Part shown: positions 7,063 to 15,397 of the stretch, piece by piece
Position numbering within the stretch: position 1 is the stretch's first letter
How the letters are laid out: every line of letters starts with the position of its first letter
DNA from: Verrucomicrobiota bacterium
GTDB lineage: Bacteria; Verrucomicrobiota; Verrucomicrobiia; Limisphaerales; JACRJY01
Length of the DNA: 36,780 nucleotides
Assembly (NCBI GenBank): GCA_016235585.1
Contig: JACRJY010000008.1
Location: forward strand, 1-36,780
Reading direction: 5' to 3'
Program-made: the position numbers and the translations under genes
Notes under the pieces: generated by a model
Told to the model about the DNA's origin: nothing
The model's database searches: none
The model's input: the letters and a program-made list of their open reading frames with translations, nothing else

Positions 7063-10000
7063 TCAGCTTTGGCTCAGCGTGTCCAGCGCAGACTGCGTGT
7101 GCGCAGCCTTGGCCTGCCAGTCGGCGAGGCGCTGGCGGTGCTCGGCGAGAACTTCCGGTGGCACCTTGTTCACAAAGCTCGGATTGGTGAGCTTCTGCTC
7201 GACCTTCGAGATTTCGGCTTTTTCTTCCGCCAATTTCTTCATGAGCCGGGTCTTTTCCGCCTCCACGTCAACGAGGCCGTCGAGCGGCAGATAAAGTTCG
7301 CCGAGCGACGCGTGCCGCGCGCAAGGCGTGCCCTTGGGCGGCGCAAAGCTGGGGTTCACCTCGAACGGCTCCGCGTTGAGCAGGATGCGGTAGATGTCGA
7401 GCACATACGGCACCATGTCGCGCGCGGGCTTGAAGACGAAGCGCACCTTTTTGTTCGCCGCGATGTTGAACTCCCGGCGCAAGTTGCGGCCCAGCCCGAT
7501 GAATTCCTGGTTCGTCTCGATGCGCTCCAGGTAGCATTCATCAATCCCGTAGTTGTCCATGAAGTCGCGCCCCAGCGGCTTGGGCCAGCGCGCGTTCATG
7601 ATCGTCACGCCGCCCTGGTCGGCGGGCAGTTCCTGGTTGAAACCCATCCCGTGCCACAGCTCCTCGGTGATGAACGGCAGGAACGGATGGAACAGCCGCA
7701 GCGTGTGCGACAGCACGAAGTCCATCACCGCCAGCGCGCTGCGCTTCATCCCGTCGTGCTTGCCGGCGAGGATGGCCTTGGCGAACTCCAGATACCAGTC
7801 GCAGTATTCGCTCCAGAAAAAACGGTAAAGCGTCTGCACGGCGGCGCTGAAGTTGTATTCCGCCAGCGCGCCGGTGATTTCGCGGATGGCCGTGTCGAGC
7901 CGGAGGAGAATCCATTTGTCCTCGGCGGACATGAAGCGGTAGTCCAGTTCGTCTTCACTGACAAAAACCATCGCCTCGGCGGATGCGGAGTTCTGAATGG
8001 CAGCTTGGTTCAACTGCTCGCCCATCATCTGGCGGAAACGGCAGGCGTTCCAGAGCTTGTTGCAGAAGTTGCGGCCCAGCTCCACGTCCTTCTCGTCGAA
8101 GAGCACGTCCTGGCCGAGCGGCGCGCTGCGCATGGTGCCGAAGCGCAGGGCGTCCGCGCCGTATTGGCTGATGAGCACAAGCGGGTCGGGGGAATTGCCG
8201 AGGGTCTTGGACATCTTGCGGCCCTGCTTGTCGCGGATGATGCCGGTGAAATAGACGTTCTTGAACGGCAGCTCGCCCATGTATTCGTAGCCCGCCATGA
8301 TCATGCGGGCGACCCAGAAGAAGATGATGTCCGGCCCGGTGACGAGGTCGGTGGTCGGATAGAACTTCTTCAACGTCTCGGTGTTCTCCGGCCAGCCCAT
8401 CGTGGCAAACGGCCAGAGCCAGGAACTGAACCATGTGTCGAGGACGTCGGGGTCGCGAGCCAATTTGAAATCGTCGCTCTCAAGCAGCTTGCCTTGCTCT
8501 TCGTCATAGTTGCCACAGACAACTACGTCGAACTTGTCTCCAGCAATGGTCTCGTAGTTCTCCCTGAATTTCTCCTCGGGGAACTCCTTGCCGTCTGACA
8601 ACCGGATGACCTTGATGTCTTCTGGAGGAAAATCCAACGAGACTAGGGCCGACAGGCTTGCGGCGTCTTTGGCGCTGGTTTCACTAGCTCTCCACACCGG
8701 AATCTGATGCCCCCACCAAAGCTGGCGGCTGATGCACCAGTCCTGGATGTTCGTCAGCCAGTGGTCATACACCTTCGCCCAGCGGTCGGGATGAAACCGC
8801 ATCTTGGGGAGCGCGGGCGTCCCGCCCGCACCGGTCAGCGTCTCGCTGACCGGAATCCCCGCGCGCGCAGATGATTCCGGCGAGACGCCGAAATCGGCGA
8901 CCGGGACGGTCGCGCTCCCCGGCTGCACCACACATAACCGGGCCTGCTCCACACTCGGATACTTGAGGAACCATTGCTCGCTCAAACGCGGCTCGATGGG
9001 CACGTCCGCGCGCTGGCTGAAGCCCACGTTGTTCTCGTAGGGCTTCGCTTCCACCAACGCACCAAGTTCCGTCAGCTTTTCCTCCGCCACCTTGCGCGCC
9101 TTGAACCGCTCCAACCCGCGTAGGTCCGCGCCGGCGAGGTCGTTCATCGTGCCGTCCGCGTTCATGATGTCCACGATGGGCAGCTTGTGGCGCTGGCCGA
9201 TGTCGAAGTCCGCCTTGTCGTGGGCGGGCGTCACCTTGAGCACGCCGGTGCCGAATTCAAAGTCCACATGCTCGTCGCCGATGATCGGGATGAGCTTCTG
9301 CTCGCGCGGCAACTGGATGGGCAGGGGACGAATGATGTGCTTGCCGATGAGCGACGCGTAACGCGGGTCCTTCGGGTTCACGGCCACCGCGGTGTCGCCG
9401 GGGATGGTTTCCAGGCGCGTCGTGGCGATGGTGAGCCAGGTATCGGTGAGGCGGATTTCCGTAGTGGGGCAGGCATCTTGCCTGCCCAGTGGGGCTGACG
9501 AATTGGATGACCCACCGGACAGGCTGGAAGCCTGTCCCACTACTTCGGCCACCTGCACCTTGAAGTGATACATGAAACCCTTCTGCGGTTTCATTTCCAC
9601 TTCCTCGTCGGAGAGCGCGGTCTGCGAGACGGGACACCAGTTCACCATGCGCTTGCCGCGGTAGATGAGGCCCTTCTTGTAAAGCTCGACAAAGACCTTT
9701 TGCACGCAGCGCGAATACTCCGGGTCCATCGTGAACCGTTCGCGGGTCCAGTCGCAGGAGCAGCCGAGTTTCTTGAGCTGGTTGATGATGATTCCGCCGT
9801 GCTTGTCCTTCCATTGCCAGACGCGCTTGAGAAATTCCTCGCGGCCAAGGTCGTATTTGGTTTTGCGTTCCTCTTTCTTCAACGCCTTCTCCACCTGCAT
9901 CTGCGTGGCGATGCCCGCGTGGTCGGTGCCGGGAAGCCAGAGGACTTCCTTGCCGTCCATGCGCGCCTTGCGGCTGAGGATGTCCTGGATAGTGTTGTTG

Positions 10001-10179
10001 AGGACGTGCCCCATGTGGAGCATGCCGGTGACGTTCGGCGGCGGGATGACGATGGAGTAGGCCGGGCGTGTCTCGGACACGCGCGCGGGATCAGCGGTGA
10101 AGCAGCCCTGCTTCACCCAGAAGTCATACCATTTGTCCTCCACGGACTGCGGTTCGTAGGCTTTGGGAATTTCGGTCAT
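7063..10179 (-). CDS. valS: Valyl-tRNA synthetase with two in-frame repeat inserts
   Basis: The 1038-residue protein is a class Ia synthetase. It has PPPNVTGMLHMGH near residue 47 (HIGH motif), the editing-domain block TTRLETIPGDTAV near residue 250, WFSSWLWPF, GRKMSKTLGN (KMSKS motif) and a C-terminal coiled-coil arm (LVDVEAEKTRLMKKLAEEKAEISKVEQKL). It charges tRNA-Val with valine in the cytoplasm. Two stretches are foreign to the family: about residues 213-240 (containing QASSLS and QDACPT) and about 420-458 (containing SATVPVADFG and GGTPALP). Both coincide exactly with palindromic repeats at 9461-9543 and 8807-8920. They raise the length above that of typical ValRS, yet the frame is intact and all catalytic motifs are present. 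It lies between cimA upstream and the phosphatase downstream. Confidence 0.97.
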   Translation of the reverse strand: MTEIPKAYEPQSVEDKWYDFWVKQGCFTADPARVSETRPAYSIVIPPPNVTGMLHMGHVLNNTIQDILSRKARMDGKEVLWLPGTDHAGIATQMQVEKALKKEERKTKYDLGREEFLKRVWQWKDKHGGIIINQLKKLGCSCDWTRERFTMDPEYSRCVQKVFVELYKKGLIYRGKRMVNWCPVSQTALSDEEVEMKPQKGFMYHFKVQVAEVVGQASSLSGGSSNSSAPLGRQDACPTTEIRLTDTWLTIATTRLETIPGDTAVAVNPKDPRYASLIGKHIIRPLPIQLPREQKLIPIIGDEHVDFEFGTGVLKVTPAHDKADFDIGQRHKLPIVDIMNADGTMNDLAGADLRGLERFKARKVAEEKLTELGALVEAKPYENNVGFSQRADVPIEPRLSEQWFLKYPSVEQARLCVVQPGSATVPVADFGVSPESSARAGIPVSETLTGAGGTPALPKMRFHPDRWAKVYDHWLTNIQDWCISRQLWWGHQIPVWRASETSAKDAASLSALVSLDFPPEDIKVIRLSDGKEFPEEKFRENYETIAGDKFDVVVCGNYDEEQGKLLESDDFKLARDPDVLDTWFSSWLWPFATMGWPENTETLKKFYPTTDLVTGPDIIFFWVARMIMAGYEYMGELPFKNVYFTGIIRDKQGRKMSKTLGNSPDPLVLISQYGADALRFGTMRSAPLGQDVLFDEKDVELGRNFCNKLWNACRFRQMMGEQLNQAAIQNSASAEAMVFVSEDELDYRFMSAEDKWILLRLDTAIREITGALAEYNFSAAVQTLYRFFWSEYCDWYLEFAKAILAGKHDGMKRSALAVMDFVLSHTLRLFHPFLPFITEELWHGMGFNQELPADQGGVTIMNARWPKPLGRDFMDNYGIDECYLERIETNQEFIGLGRNLRREFNIAANKKVRFVFKPARDMVPYVLDIYRILLNAEPFEVNPSFAPPKGTPCARHASLGELYLPLDGLVDVEAEKTRLMKKLAEEKAEISKVEQKLTNPSFVNKVPPEVLAEHRQRLADWQAKAAHTQSALDTLSQS
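8807..8920. repeat. Multi-hairpin repeat inserted in frame in valS (family A, copy 1)
   Basis: The outer inverted repeat is GGGGAGCGCG (8807-8816) / CGCGCTCCCC (8911-8920). Inside are perfect hairpins GCGGGCG-tcc-CGCCCGC (8813-8829), CCGGTCAGCG-tct-CGCTGACCGG (8831-8853), CGCCGA-aa-TCGGCG (8886-8899) and GCGACCG-gga-CGGTCGC (8897-8913), plus GGAATC/GATTCC. The same ends and terminal hairpins occur in reverse order at 16943-17087. Confidence 0.88.
9461..9543. repeat. Paired-hairpin repeat inserted in frame in valS (family B, copy 1)
   Basis: The outer inverted repeat is GTAGTGGG (9461-9468) / CCCACTAC (9536-9543). Inside are two 9-bp hairpins with 3-nt loops: GGGCAGGCA/TGCCTGCCC (9467-9487) and GGACAGGCT/AGCCTGTCC (9517-9537). 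Read on the minus strand it encodes VVGQASSLS...RQDACPTT. Confidence 0.88.
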
Positions 10180-10200
10180 GAGAAGACTGCCCGCTAATCA

Positions 10201-10253
10201 CGCGAAAAGACGCGAATGAAAAAATTCCTTTCGCGTGTTTCGCGTGTTTCGCG
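10201..10253. repeat. CGCGTGTTT-type imperfect palindrome between cimA and valS
   Basis: CGCGAAAAGACGCGAA (10201-10216) is nearly complementary to TTCGCGTGTTTCGCG, which itself repeats the 9-mer CGCGTGTTT in tandem (10232-10253). It fills most of the 83-bp gap. It could form a hairpin in the transcript, but there is no clear U-run to call it a terminator. Confidence 0.6.
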
Positions 10254-10262
10254 GGCCAAAAA

Positions 10263-11825
10263 TCATTTCTTGAGCAGGGCGAACTCCATGCTGTCCACCA
10301 GCGCCTGGAGGCTCGCCTCGATGATGTTCTCGCTCACGCCCACGGTGCCCCACTCGCGTTTGCCGTCGGTGGAGGTGATGAGCACGCGGGTCTTGGCGGC
10401 GGTGCCGGCCACGCCGTCCAGGATGCGGACTTTGTAATCAGTGAGCGTCACTTTCTTGAGCTGCGGGAAGGACTTCGCCAGTGCCCGCCGGAGCGCGCCG
10501 TCGAGCGCGTTCACGGGGCCATCGCCCTCGGCGACTTCGTGGTGAACTTCCTTGCCGACGCGCACTTTGACCGTGGCTTCGTTGGACGAGGACTTCCGAT
10601 TGCCCCGCATGGAAACGTGGTAATCGTCCACGGTGAAGAGCAGTTCGGGGTTGTGGTCGAGGATGCCGCGGATGAGCAGTGCGAGCGACGCCTCGGCGGC
10701 CTCGAACTCGTAGCCGCCGTGCTCCAGCTCCTTCACTTTCGCCGTGATTTCGCGGGTTTCAGGCGCGTCAGGCGCGAGCTTGAAACCCAGTTCCCGCGCC
10801 TTGAGCAGGATGTTCGTGCGGCCCGACATGTCGCTCACGAGCACGCGCCGGAAATTGCCGACTGCCTCCGGGTTGATGTGCTCGTAGCTGCGCGCCACGC
10901 GCTCGATGGCGTGGACGTGCATCCCGCCCTTGTGCGCGAAGGCCGTCTGGCCCACCCACGGCGCGCGCACGTCATGGCGCACGTTGGCGATCTCGTTCAC
11001 GAACTCGGAAAGCTCCTTGAGCTTCGACAGTGACTTCGGCGGCAGGCAGCGCCGGCCCATTTTCAATTCCAGCGTCGGAATCACGCTGATGAGATTGCAG
11101 TTGCCCGTGCGCTCGCCATAGCCGTTGATCGTTCCTTGAACCTGCGTCGCGCCGGCGTCAATGGCGGCGATGGCATTGGCGACGCCAAACCCGCAGTCGT
11201 TGTGCGTGTGAATGCCGATAGGGCAGTTCAGCTTCGACTTTGCCAGCGCGGTGACGGCGGCGATTTCCTTCGGCAGCCGCCCGCCGTTCGTGTCGCACAG
11301 CACGATGCGATCCGCGCCCGCCTTCTCCGCCGCCTGCCAAGTGGCAAGGGCGTATTCCGGCTCCTCCGTGTAACCGTCAAAAGCGTGCTCGGCGTCGTAG
11401 ATGACCGTCTTGCCATGGTCTTTGAGGTAGCGGATCGTATCGCCGATCATGGCGAGGTTTTCATCCGGCCTGGCGCGCAAGACTTCCGTGACGTGCAGCA
11501 GCCACGTCTTGCCCACGATGGTGACCACGGGCGTCTTTGCCTCCAAAATCAGCCGCATGAGTTCGTCCTGCTCTACCGGCACGCCCTTGCGCCGCGTCAT
11601 GCTGAAGGCGGCGATCTGCGCATTCCTCCACCTGCGCCGCGCTGCCTGCCGGAAGAACTCCATGTCCTTCGGATTGCTGCCGGGCCAGCCGCCCTCGATG
11701 AGATGAATCCCGAACGCGTCGAGCCGCTCGGCGATGCGGAGCTTGTCCACCGCCGAGAAATTGATGCCCTCGCCCTGCGCGCCGTCGCGCAGGGTCGTAT
11801 CATAGAGTTCGACTGCTGGTTTCAT
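10263..11825 (-). CDS. cimA: (R)-citramalate synthase (LeuA-like, CimA)
   Basis: The 520 residues start at the ATG at 11825, giving MKPAVELYDTTLRDGAQGEG; longer starts add a repeat-derived tail. LYDTTLRDGAQ (metal and active-site Arg/Asp), IEGGWPGSNPKD, GIHTHNDCGFGVANA (HxH metal ligands) and NGYGERTGNCNL are the marks of the citramalate-synthase branch of the isopropylmalate synthase family. A C-terminal LeuA-type regulatory domain covers about residues 385-515. The enzyme condenses pyruvate and acetyl-CoA to citramalate, the threonine-independent entry into isoleucine synthesis, and is usually inhibited by isoleucine. The only other assignment considered is 2-isopropylmalate synthase, which fits the GWPGSNPKD block less well. 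Confidence 0.93.
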   Translation of the reverse strand: MKPAVELYDTTLRDGAQGEGINFSAVDKLRIAERLDAFGIHLIEGGWPGSNPKDMEFFRQAARRRWRNAQIAAFSMTRRKGVPVEQDELMRLILEAKTPVVTIVGKTWLLHVTEVLRARPDENLAMIGDTIRYLKDHGKTVIYDAEHAFDGYTEEPEYALATWQAAEKAGADRIVLCDTNGGRLPKEIAAVTALAKSKLNCPIGIHTHNDCGFGVANAIAAIDAGATQVQGTINGYGERTGNCNLISVIPTLELKMGRRCLPPKSLSKLKELSEFVNEIANVRHDVRAPWVGQTAFAHKGGMHVHAIERVARSYEHINPEAVGNFRRVLVSDMSGRTNILLKARELGFKLAPDAPETREITAKVKELEHGGYEFEAAEASLALLIRGILDHNPELLFTVDDYHVSMRGNRKSSSNEATVKVRVGKEVHHEVAEGDGPVNALDGALRRALAKSFPQLKKVTLTDYKVRILDGVAGTAAKTRVLITSTDGKREWGTVGVSENIIEASLQALVDSMEFALLKK

Positions 11826-11829
11826 CACA

Positions 11830-11845
11830 TCCCGCTTTGGCGGGA
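11830..11845. other. Small hairpin just upstream of cimA
   Basis: TCCCGC (11830-11835) and GCGGGA (11840-11845) form a perfect 6-bp stem with a 4-nt loop, 4 bp upstream of the cimA start codon. It could affect initiation of cimA or end rnc transcription; there is no U-run, so no function is assigned. Confidence 0.4.
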
Positions 11846-11962
11846 CGGCATTTCTACGCGAACACGCGGCGTGTTGCAAATCTCAAAAACCGGGGTGCGG
11901 GGCGTCCGCTGAAGCCGGGAGAAATGGGAAGGAACAAGAATGGGCGCGGCCACAACGCTGTT

Positions 11963-12685
11963 TCAATCCGTGGCTGGTTTTGCTTCCGCTGCGCGCGCCC
12001 GCAGGAATTCCAGCGCGACCCGCGCGGCTTCGGTTTCCGCGTCCTTCTTGCTCTTGCCGCGCCCGCGCCCGATCTCCACGCCGCGCTGCAGCACCGTGCA
12101 CTCAAAGTCACGGTTGTGATCCGGCCCGGTCGAGGATTCGAGGCGGTATTGCGGCGCCTCGGTGTTGCGCGCCTGGAGCAGCTCCTGCAATTCGCCCTTG
12201 GGGTTTTCCACGCCCATGAGCTGCCCGGCCGTGCCGAAACCGCCGTCGAACAAACGCAGCACCACCGTCCGCGCCGCGTCGAATCCGCCGTCAAGAAACA
12301 CCGCGCCCATCAGCGCCTCGAAGGCGTCGGCGAGATTGGAGGGCCGGGCGCGTCCGCCGGTGGTTTCCTCGCCGCGGCTCAAGATCAGATGTTCGCCGAG
12401 GCCGAGGCGGCGGGCCTGTTCGGCCAACGCGCGGCGGTTGACCATGTGCGCGCGGGCCTTCGTGAGCGGGCCTTCGTCCAGCGCGGGGTAGCGGTCGTAA
12501 AGCTCGCGAGTGAGTGCGAGCTGGAGCACGGCGTCGCCGAGGAATTCGAGACGCTGGTTGTGCAGCACGTCACGGGACTGTTCGTGGGCAATCGAGGGAT
12601 GCGTGAGCGCGAGCCGCAGCAGTTCGGCATCGCGGAACGGGTGGCCGAGGCGCTGCTGAAATTCGTCGAGAGAAGCGGCGGACAT
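11963..12685 (-). CDS. rnc: Ribonuclease III
   Basis: The 240-residue protein has the RNase III signature HNQRLEFLGDAVL near residues 42-54 and the second acidic motif LADAFEALMGAVFLDGG near residue 118, which supply the catalytic Asp and Glu residues. The C-terminal double-stranded RNA-binding domain ends with GRGKSKKDAETEAARVALEFL. It cleaves double-stranded RNA in rRNA precursor and mRNA processing. The length is slightly above the 226 residues of E. coli RNase III. It is 137 bp upstream of cimA and 47 bp downstream of the zinc-ribbon protein gene. The start at 12685 is the only one that keeps the family N terminus. Confidence 0.96.
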   Translation of the reverse strand: MSAASLDEFQQRLGHPFRDAELLRLALTHPSIAHEQSRDVLHNQRLEFLGDAVLQLALTRELYDRYPALDEGPLTKARAHMVNRRALAEQARRLGLGEHLILSRGEETTGGRARPSNLADAFEALMGAVFLDGGFDAARTVVLRLFDGGFGTAGQLMGVENPKGELQELLQARNTEAPQYRLESSTGPDHNRDFECTVLQRGVEIGRGRGKSKKDAETEAARVALEFLRARAAEAKPATD

Positions 12686-12704
12686 TTGCGATTTGCGATT
12701 TACG
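12683..12704. repeat. Short AAATCGC tandem repeat at the rnc start codon
   Basis: On the minus strand two AAATCGC units run directly into AAATG, so the rnc ATG lies at the end of the array. The purine-poor sequence leaves no Shine-Dalgarno motif. Confidence 0.5.
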
Positions 12705-12732
12705 CGCCGTGAAACCGTTCGGTGAAATCATC

Positions 12733-13314
12733 TCACGCGCGGGCCGCTTCATCAGCGAGCTGCGGCGCGGCGGCGCTGGCTTCAGTTGCTGGCGCGGGCG
12801 GCGGATTCAACCCGTGTTCCAGCAACGCACCCACTTGCCGCTGCACTTCCTCGAGCTGGTTCAGTTGCAGGTTCGGATCCGGGATGGTGAAGACGTCGCC
12901 GGTCTTCGGCTGCTCGTAGATGAAGATGCGCGTGCCGTTCTCGTTGGACTGCGCCTTCACCTTGAGCAGCCGCTTGCGCTCGAGCATCACGGCGAGGATG
13001 TAGCTGGCGGCGCGGTATTGCGGGTCGTTCTGCTCCATGAGTTTTCGGAGCAGCGTCTCGGCGGTCTCCTTTTGAATCGCATCGGGCGGCGCGGCGGGCG
13101 GCGCTTCATAGACGCCCTGCCAGTGCGAGATGAAGCCCTTGCGCTCGGTCGAACCCTGGCTGAACTGCGCCGTCCAGCACGGCTCGCACACGTCCTGGCG
13201 CTGATACTCGTGCTTCGCGTCCACGAGCACCGTGTGGTAGGGCTGCTTGTCCACGAAGGGCTTCAGGCACGCCTGGCACTCGTGCGCGCGCGACTGGATG
13301 TTCCAATCAATCAT
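12733..13314 (-). CDS. Conserved protein with an N-terminal zinc-ribbon-like Cys4 motif
   Basis: The product has 193 residues from the ATG at 13314 (MIDWNIQSRAHECQAC). Upstream in-frame codons lie in a hairpin-rich leader and give an implausible N terminus. CQAC at about residues 13-16 and CEPC near residue 43 are spaced like a treble-clef or zinc-ribbon knuckle. The middle (AAETLLRKLMEQNDPQYRAA-like) is helical, and the C terminus is Ala/Pro-rich and probably disordered. I know the architecture only as an unnamed conserved protein, and no enzymatic motif is visible. It sits upstream of rnc in the same direction and is divergent from the M24-like gene across 89 bp. Confidence 0.75.
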   Translation of the reverse strand: MIDWNIQSRAHECQACLKPFVDKQPYHTVLVDAKHEYQRQDVCEPCWTAQFSQGSTERKGFISHWQGVYEAPPAAPPDAIQKETAETLLRKLMEQNDPQYRAASYILAVMLERKRLLKVKAQSNENGTRIFIYEQPKTGDVFTIPDPNLQLNQLEEVQRQVGALLEHGLNPPPAPATEASAAAPQLADEAARA

Positions 13315-13403
13315 GAAAGTCTTTTGCGTTTGCCTGCCCGCGCAGGCGGAATTAGTCTGCGCGGCATTATCGGCAACCGACAACCGACTGCAATCCCATT
13401 TCC

Positions 13404-14501
13404 ATGAACGCTGAACTCTCACACAAGCTCGCCCAGGTGCGCGCGCTGCTGAAGGCGCGCAAGGCCCAGGCCGCGCTCCTCGGCCTGCAACCGAACTTTT
13501 CCTGGCTCGCCGGCGGCAATGAGGCGCACATCCCGCTCAACAGCGAGCGCTCCTTCGGCCAGCTGCTGGTCACGCCGAAGAAATTTTACGCCTTCGCCAA
13601 CCGCATCGAGATGCGCCGCCAGCAGGAGGAAGTCCTGTGCGGCCTCGGCGCGGAGCCGCTGCTCTACGAATGGCACGACGCGCCGGGTGCGGCGCAGTTG
13701 CTCCGCGACGTGGCTGACCCGAGGAAAATCGTCTCCGACTGCGGCGACTTCGGCACGGACGCGCAGCCGCAGTTGTTCGCCGAACTGCGCTATTCGCTTT
13801 TGCCCGTCGAGGTGAAGCGTTACCGCGCGCTGGGCCGCGCCACCGAGGCGGCGTTGAACGAAACCTGCCGCGCCCTCAAGCCGGGACAAACCGAGTTCAG
13901 CATCGCCGGGCAGATGGCCGACGCCTGCTGGCAGCGCAATCTCACGCCCATCGTTCTGCTCGTCGCCACCGACGAGCGGATTCTCCGCTACCGCCACCCG
14001 CTGCCGACGACAAAGAAACTTCAGCGCTACGCGATGCTTGTTCTCTGTGCACGTCAGCACGGTCTCATCGTGGCGCTCACGCGGCTGGTTCACTTCGGCA
14101 AACTGCCCGGCAGCCTGCGCGAACTCCACAAAGCGGTCTGCGCGGTGGACGTGGCGTTCCACCAAAACACCCGCGTCGGCACGCCGGTGCGCGAAGTGTT
14201 CCGGCGCGGCGTGCTGGCCTATGCCGAGCAGGGGTTTCCCGACGAGTGGCATCTGCACCATCAGGGCGGGCCGTGCGGTTATCAGGGCCGCGACTATCTC
14301 GGCTCGCCGACCGCGCCCGGCGTGGTGCAGGAAAACCAGCCCTTTGCGTGGAACCCGTCCATCACCGGCGCGAAGAGCGAGGACACGATTCTCGCGACGG
14401 CAAAAGGCCCGCAAGTCATCACCGCCGCACAGGACTGGCCGATGATGGAAATCTCGTGGAACGGGAATACCATTCTACGCCCGGATATTTTGGTGCGGTG
14501 A
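13404..14501 (+). CDS. M24 (Xaa-Pro aminopeptidase-like) protein without the canonical Asp metal ligands
   Basis: The 365-residue protein has an N-terminal creatinase-like domain and a C-terminal pita-bread domain. Late M24 motifs are recognisable: HLHHQGGPCGYQGRD near residues 283-297 and NPSITGAKSEDT near residues 315-327. In active M24 peptidases the first two metal ligands are two Asp in a GAxYxGYxSDxTR-like strand. Here the equivalent segment (YAMLVLCARQHGLIVALTR, residues about 208-227) contains no Asp. The enzyme is therefore probably inactive as a dinuclear peptidase or uses different chemistry. It lies 8 bp upstream of mqnA and is probably co-transcribed with it. Confidence 0.82.
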   Translation: MNAELSHKLAQVRALLKARKAQAALLGLQPNFSWLAGGNEAHIPLNSERSFGQLLVTPKKFYAFANRIEMRRQQEEVLCGLGAEPLLYEWHDAPGAAQLLRDVADPRKIVSDCGDFGTDAQPQLFAELRYSLLPVEVKRYRALGRATEAALNETCRALKPGQTEFSIAGQMADACWQRNLTPIVLLVATDERILRYRHPLPTTKKLQRYAMLVLCARQHGLIVALTRLVHFGKLPGSLRELHKAVCAVDVAFHQNTRVGTPVREVFRRGVLAYAEQGFPDEWHLHHQGGPCGYQGRDYLGSPTAPGVVQENQPFAWNPSITGAKSEDTILATAKGPQVITAAQDWPMMEISWNGNTILRPDILVR

Positions 14502-14509
14502 TTTCAGAC

Positions 14510-15397
14510 ATGAATCCGTCCGACGATATTCCCAAGCTCCGCATGGCCGCGCCGGAGACGGCGGACGAACTCGTCCATCGCCTCGACCGCGAGCGCCGCG
14601 CCGCAAATCTGGAGCGGGAGAGCGACCTCGAAAAGTCCCTCGCGCCCTTCCGCGTCGGCTCGGTGCCGTATCTCAACGCCGTGCCGCTCACGCGCGGTTT
14701 GGAGGAGCAGATTGTCTTCGAGCCGCCGGCGAAGCTCGCCGAAATGCTCCGCGCCGACGAACTGGACGCCGCGCTCGTCAGCATCACCGAGGTGCTGTTT
14801 CACGACCGCTACGACGTGCTGGACAGCATCGCCGTGGCATCGCTCGGCGAAGTGGTGAGCGTGTTCCTCGCGCACCGCGTGCCGCTGGAAGAGGTCAAGG
14901 AAGTTTTCTGCGACCCGGCGTCATTGACCAGCGTGTCGCTGCTGAAAGTGCTGCTCGCCGAGCGCGGCCTAAAGCCGGAGTTCAAACCGCTGGCGGATTA
15001 TTCACAGGCAGCGCAGTGCGATGCCGTGCTGCTCATCGGTGACCGCGCGATTGATTTTCTCCGCGCGCCGCACGCGCACCAAATCTGGGATCTCGGCACG
15101 GCGTGGCTGGAGCTGACGGGCCTGCCGTTCGTCTATGCCGTGTGGGCGCTGCGCCGGGACGCGCAGACTGCGCCGCTCCGCCGCCATCTCCGCGCGGCCC
15201 GCGACTTCGGCCTCGACACCCTCGACCACATCATCAGCAGCCGCACGGAATACGACCTCGACTTCCGCAAGGACTATCTCGGCTGGCACATCCACTTCCA
15301 CCTCGGTGCGGACGAGAAGCGCGGCATCAAGAAATTCATCGAACTGCTCCGCCAGCACCAGACCCAGCCGGTGTTCGAGCCGCGCTACGTGGTTTGA
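14510..15397 (+). CDS. mqnA: Chorismate dehydratase of the futalosine menaquinone pathway (MqnA)
   Basis: The 295 residues start at the ATG at 14510. RVGSVPYLNAVPLTRGL, starting near residue 46, is the MqnA N-terminal signature; LDAALVSITEVLF, ASLGEVVSVFL, SLTSVSLLKVLL, AVLLIGDRAI and WLELTGLPFVYAVWA follow in family order. MqnA makes 3-enolpyruvylbenzoate from chorismate, the first step of futalosine-dependent menaquinone synthesis. A charged extension of about 45 residues precedes the usual start of the domain. The relative MqnD has a different N-terminal motif. It is convergent with the Gfo/Idh/MocA gene, and an inverted repeat lies between them. Confidence 0.9.
   Translation: MNPSDDIPKLRMAAPETADELVHRLDRERRAANLERESDLEKSLAPFRVGSVPYLNAVPLTRGLEEQIVFEPPAKLAEMLRADELDAALVSITEVLFHDRYDVLDSIAVASLGEVVSVFLAHRVPLEEVKEVFCDPASLTSVSLLKVLLAERGLKPEFKPLADYSQAAQCDAVLLIGDRAIDFLRAPHAHQIWDLGTAWLELTGLPFVYAVWALRRDAQTAPLRRHLRAARDFGLDTLDHIISSRTEYDLDFRKDYLGWHIHFHLGADEKRGIKKFIELLRQHQTQPVFEPRYVV

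Noticed and set aside
8807-9543. Repeats in valS taken as evidence of a pseudogene
   Set aside because: The frame is unbroken over 1038 codons and all catalytic motifs are present.
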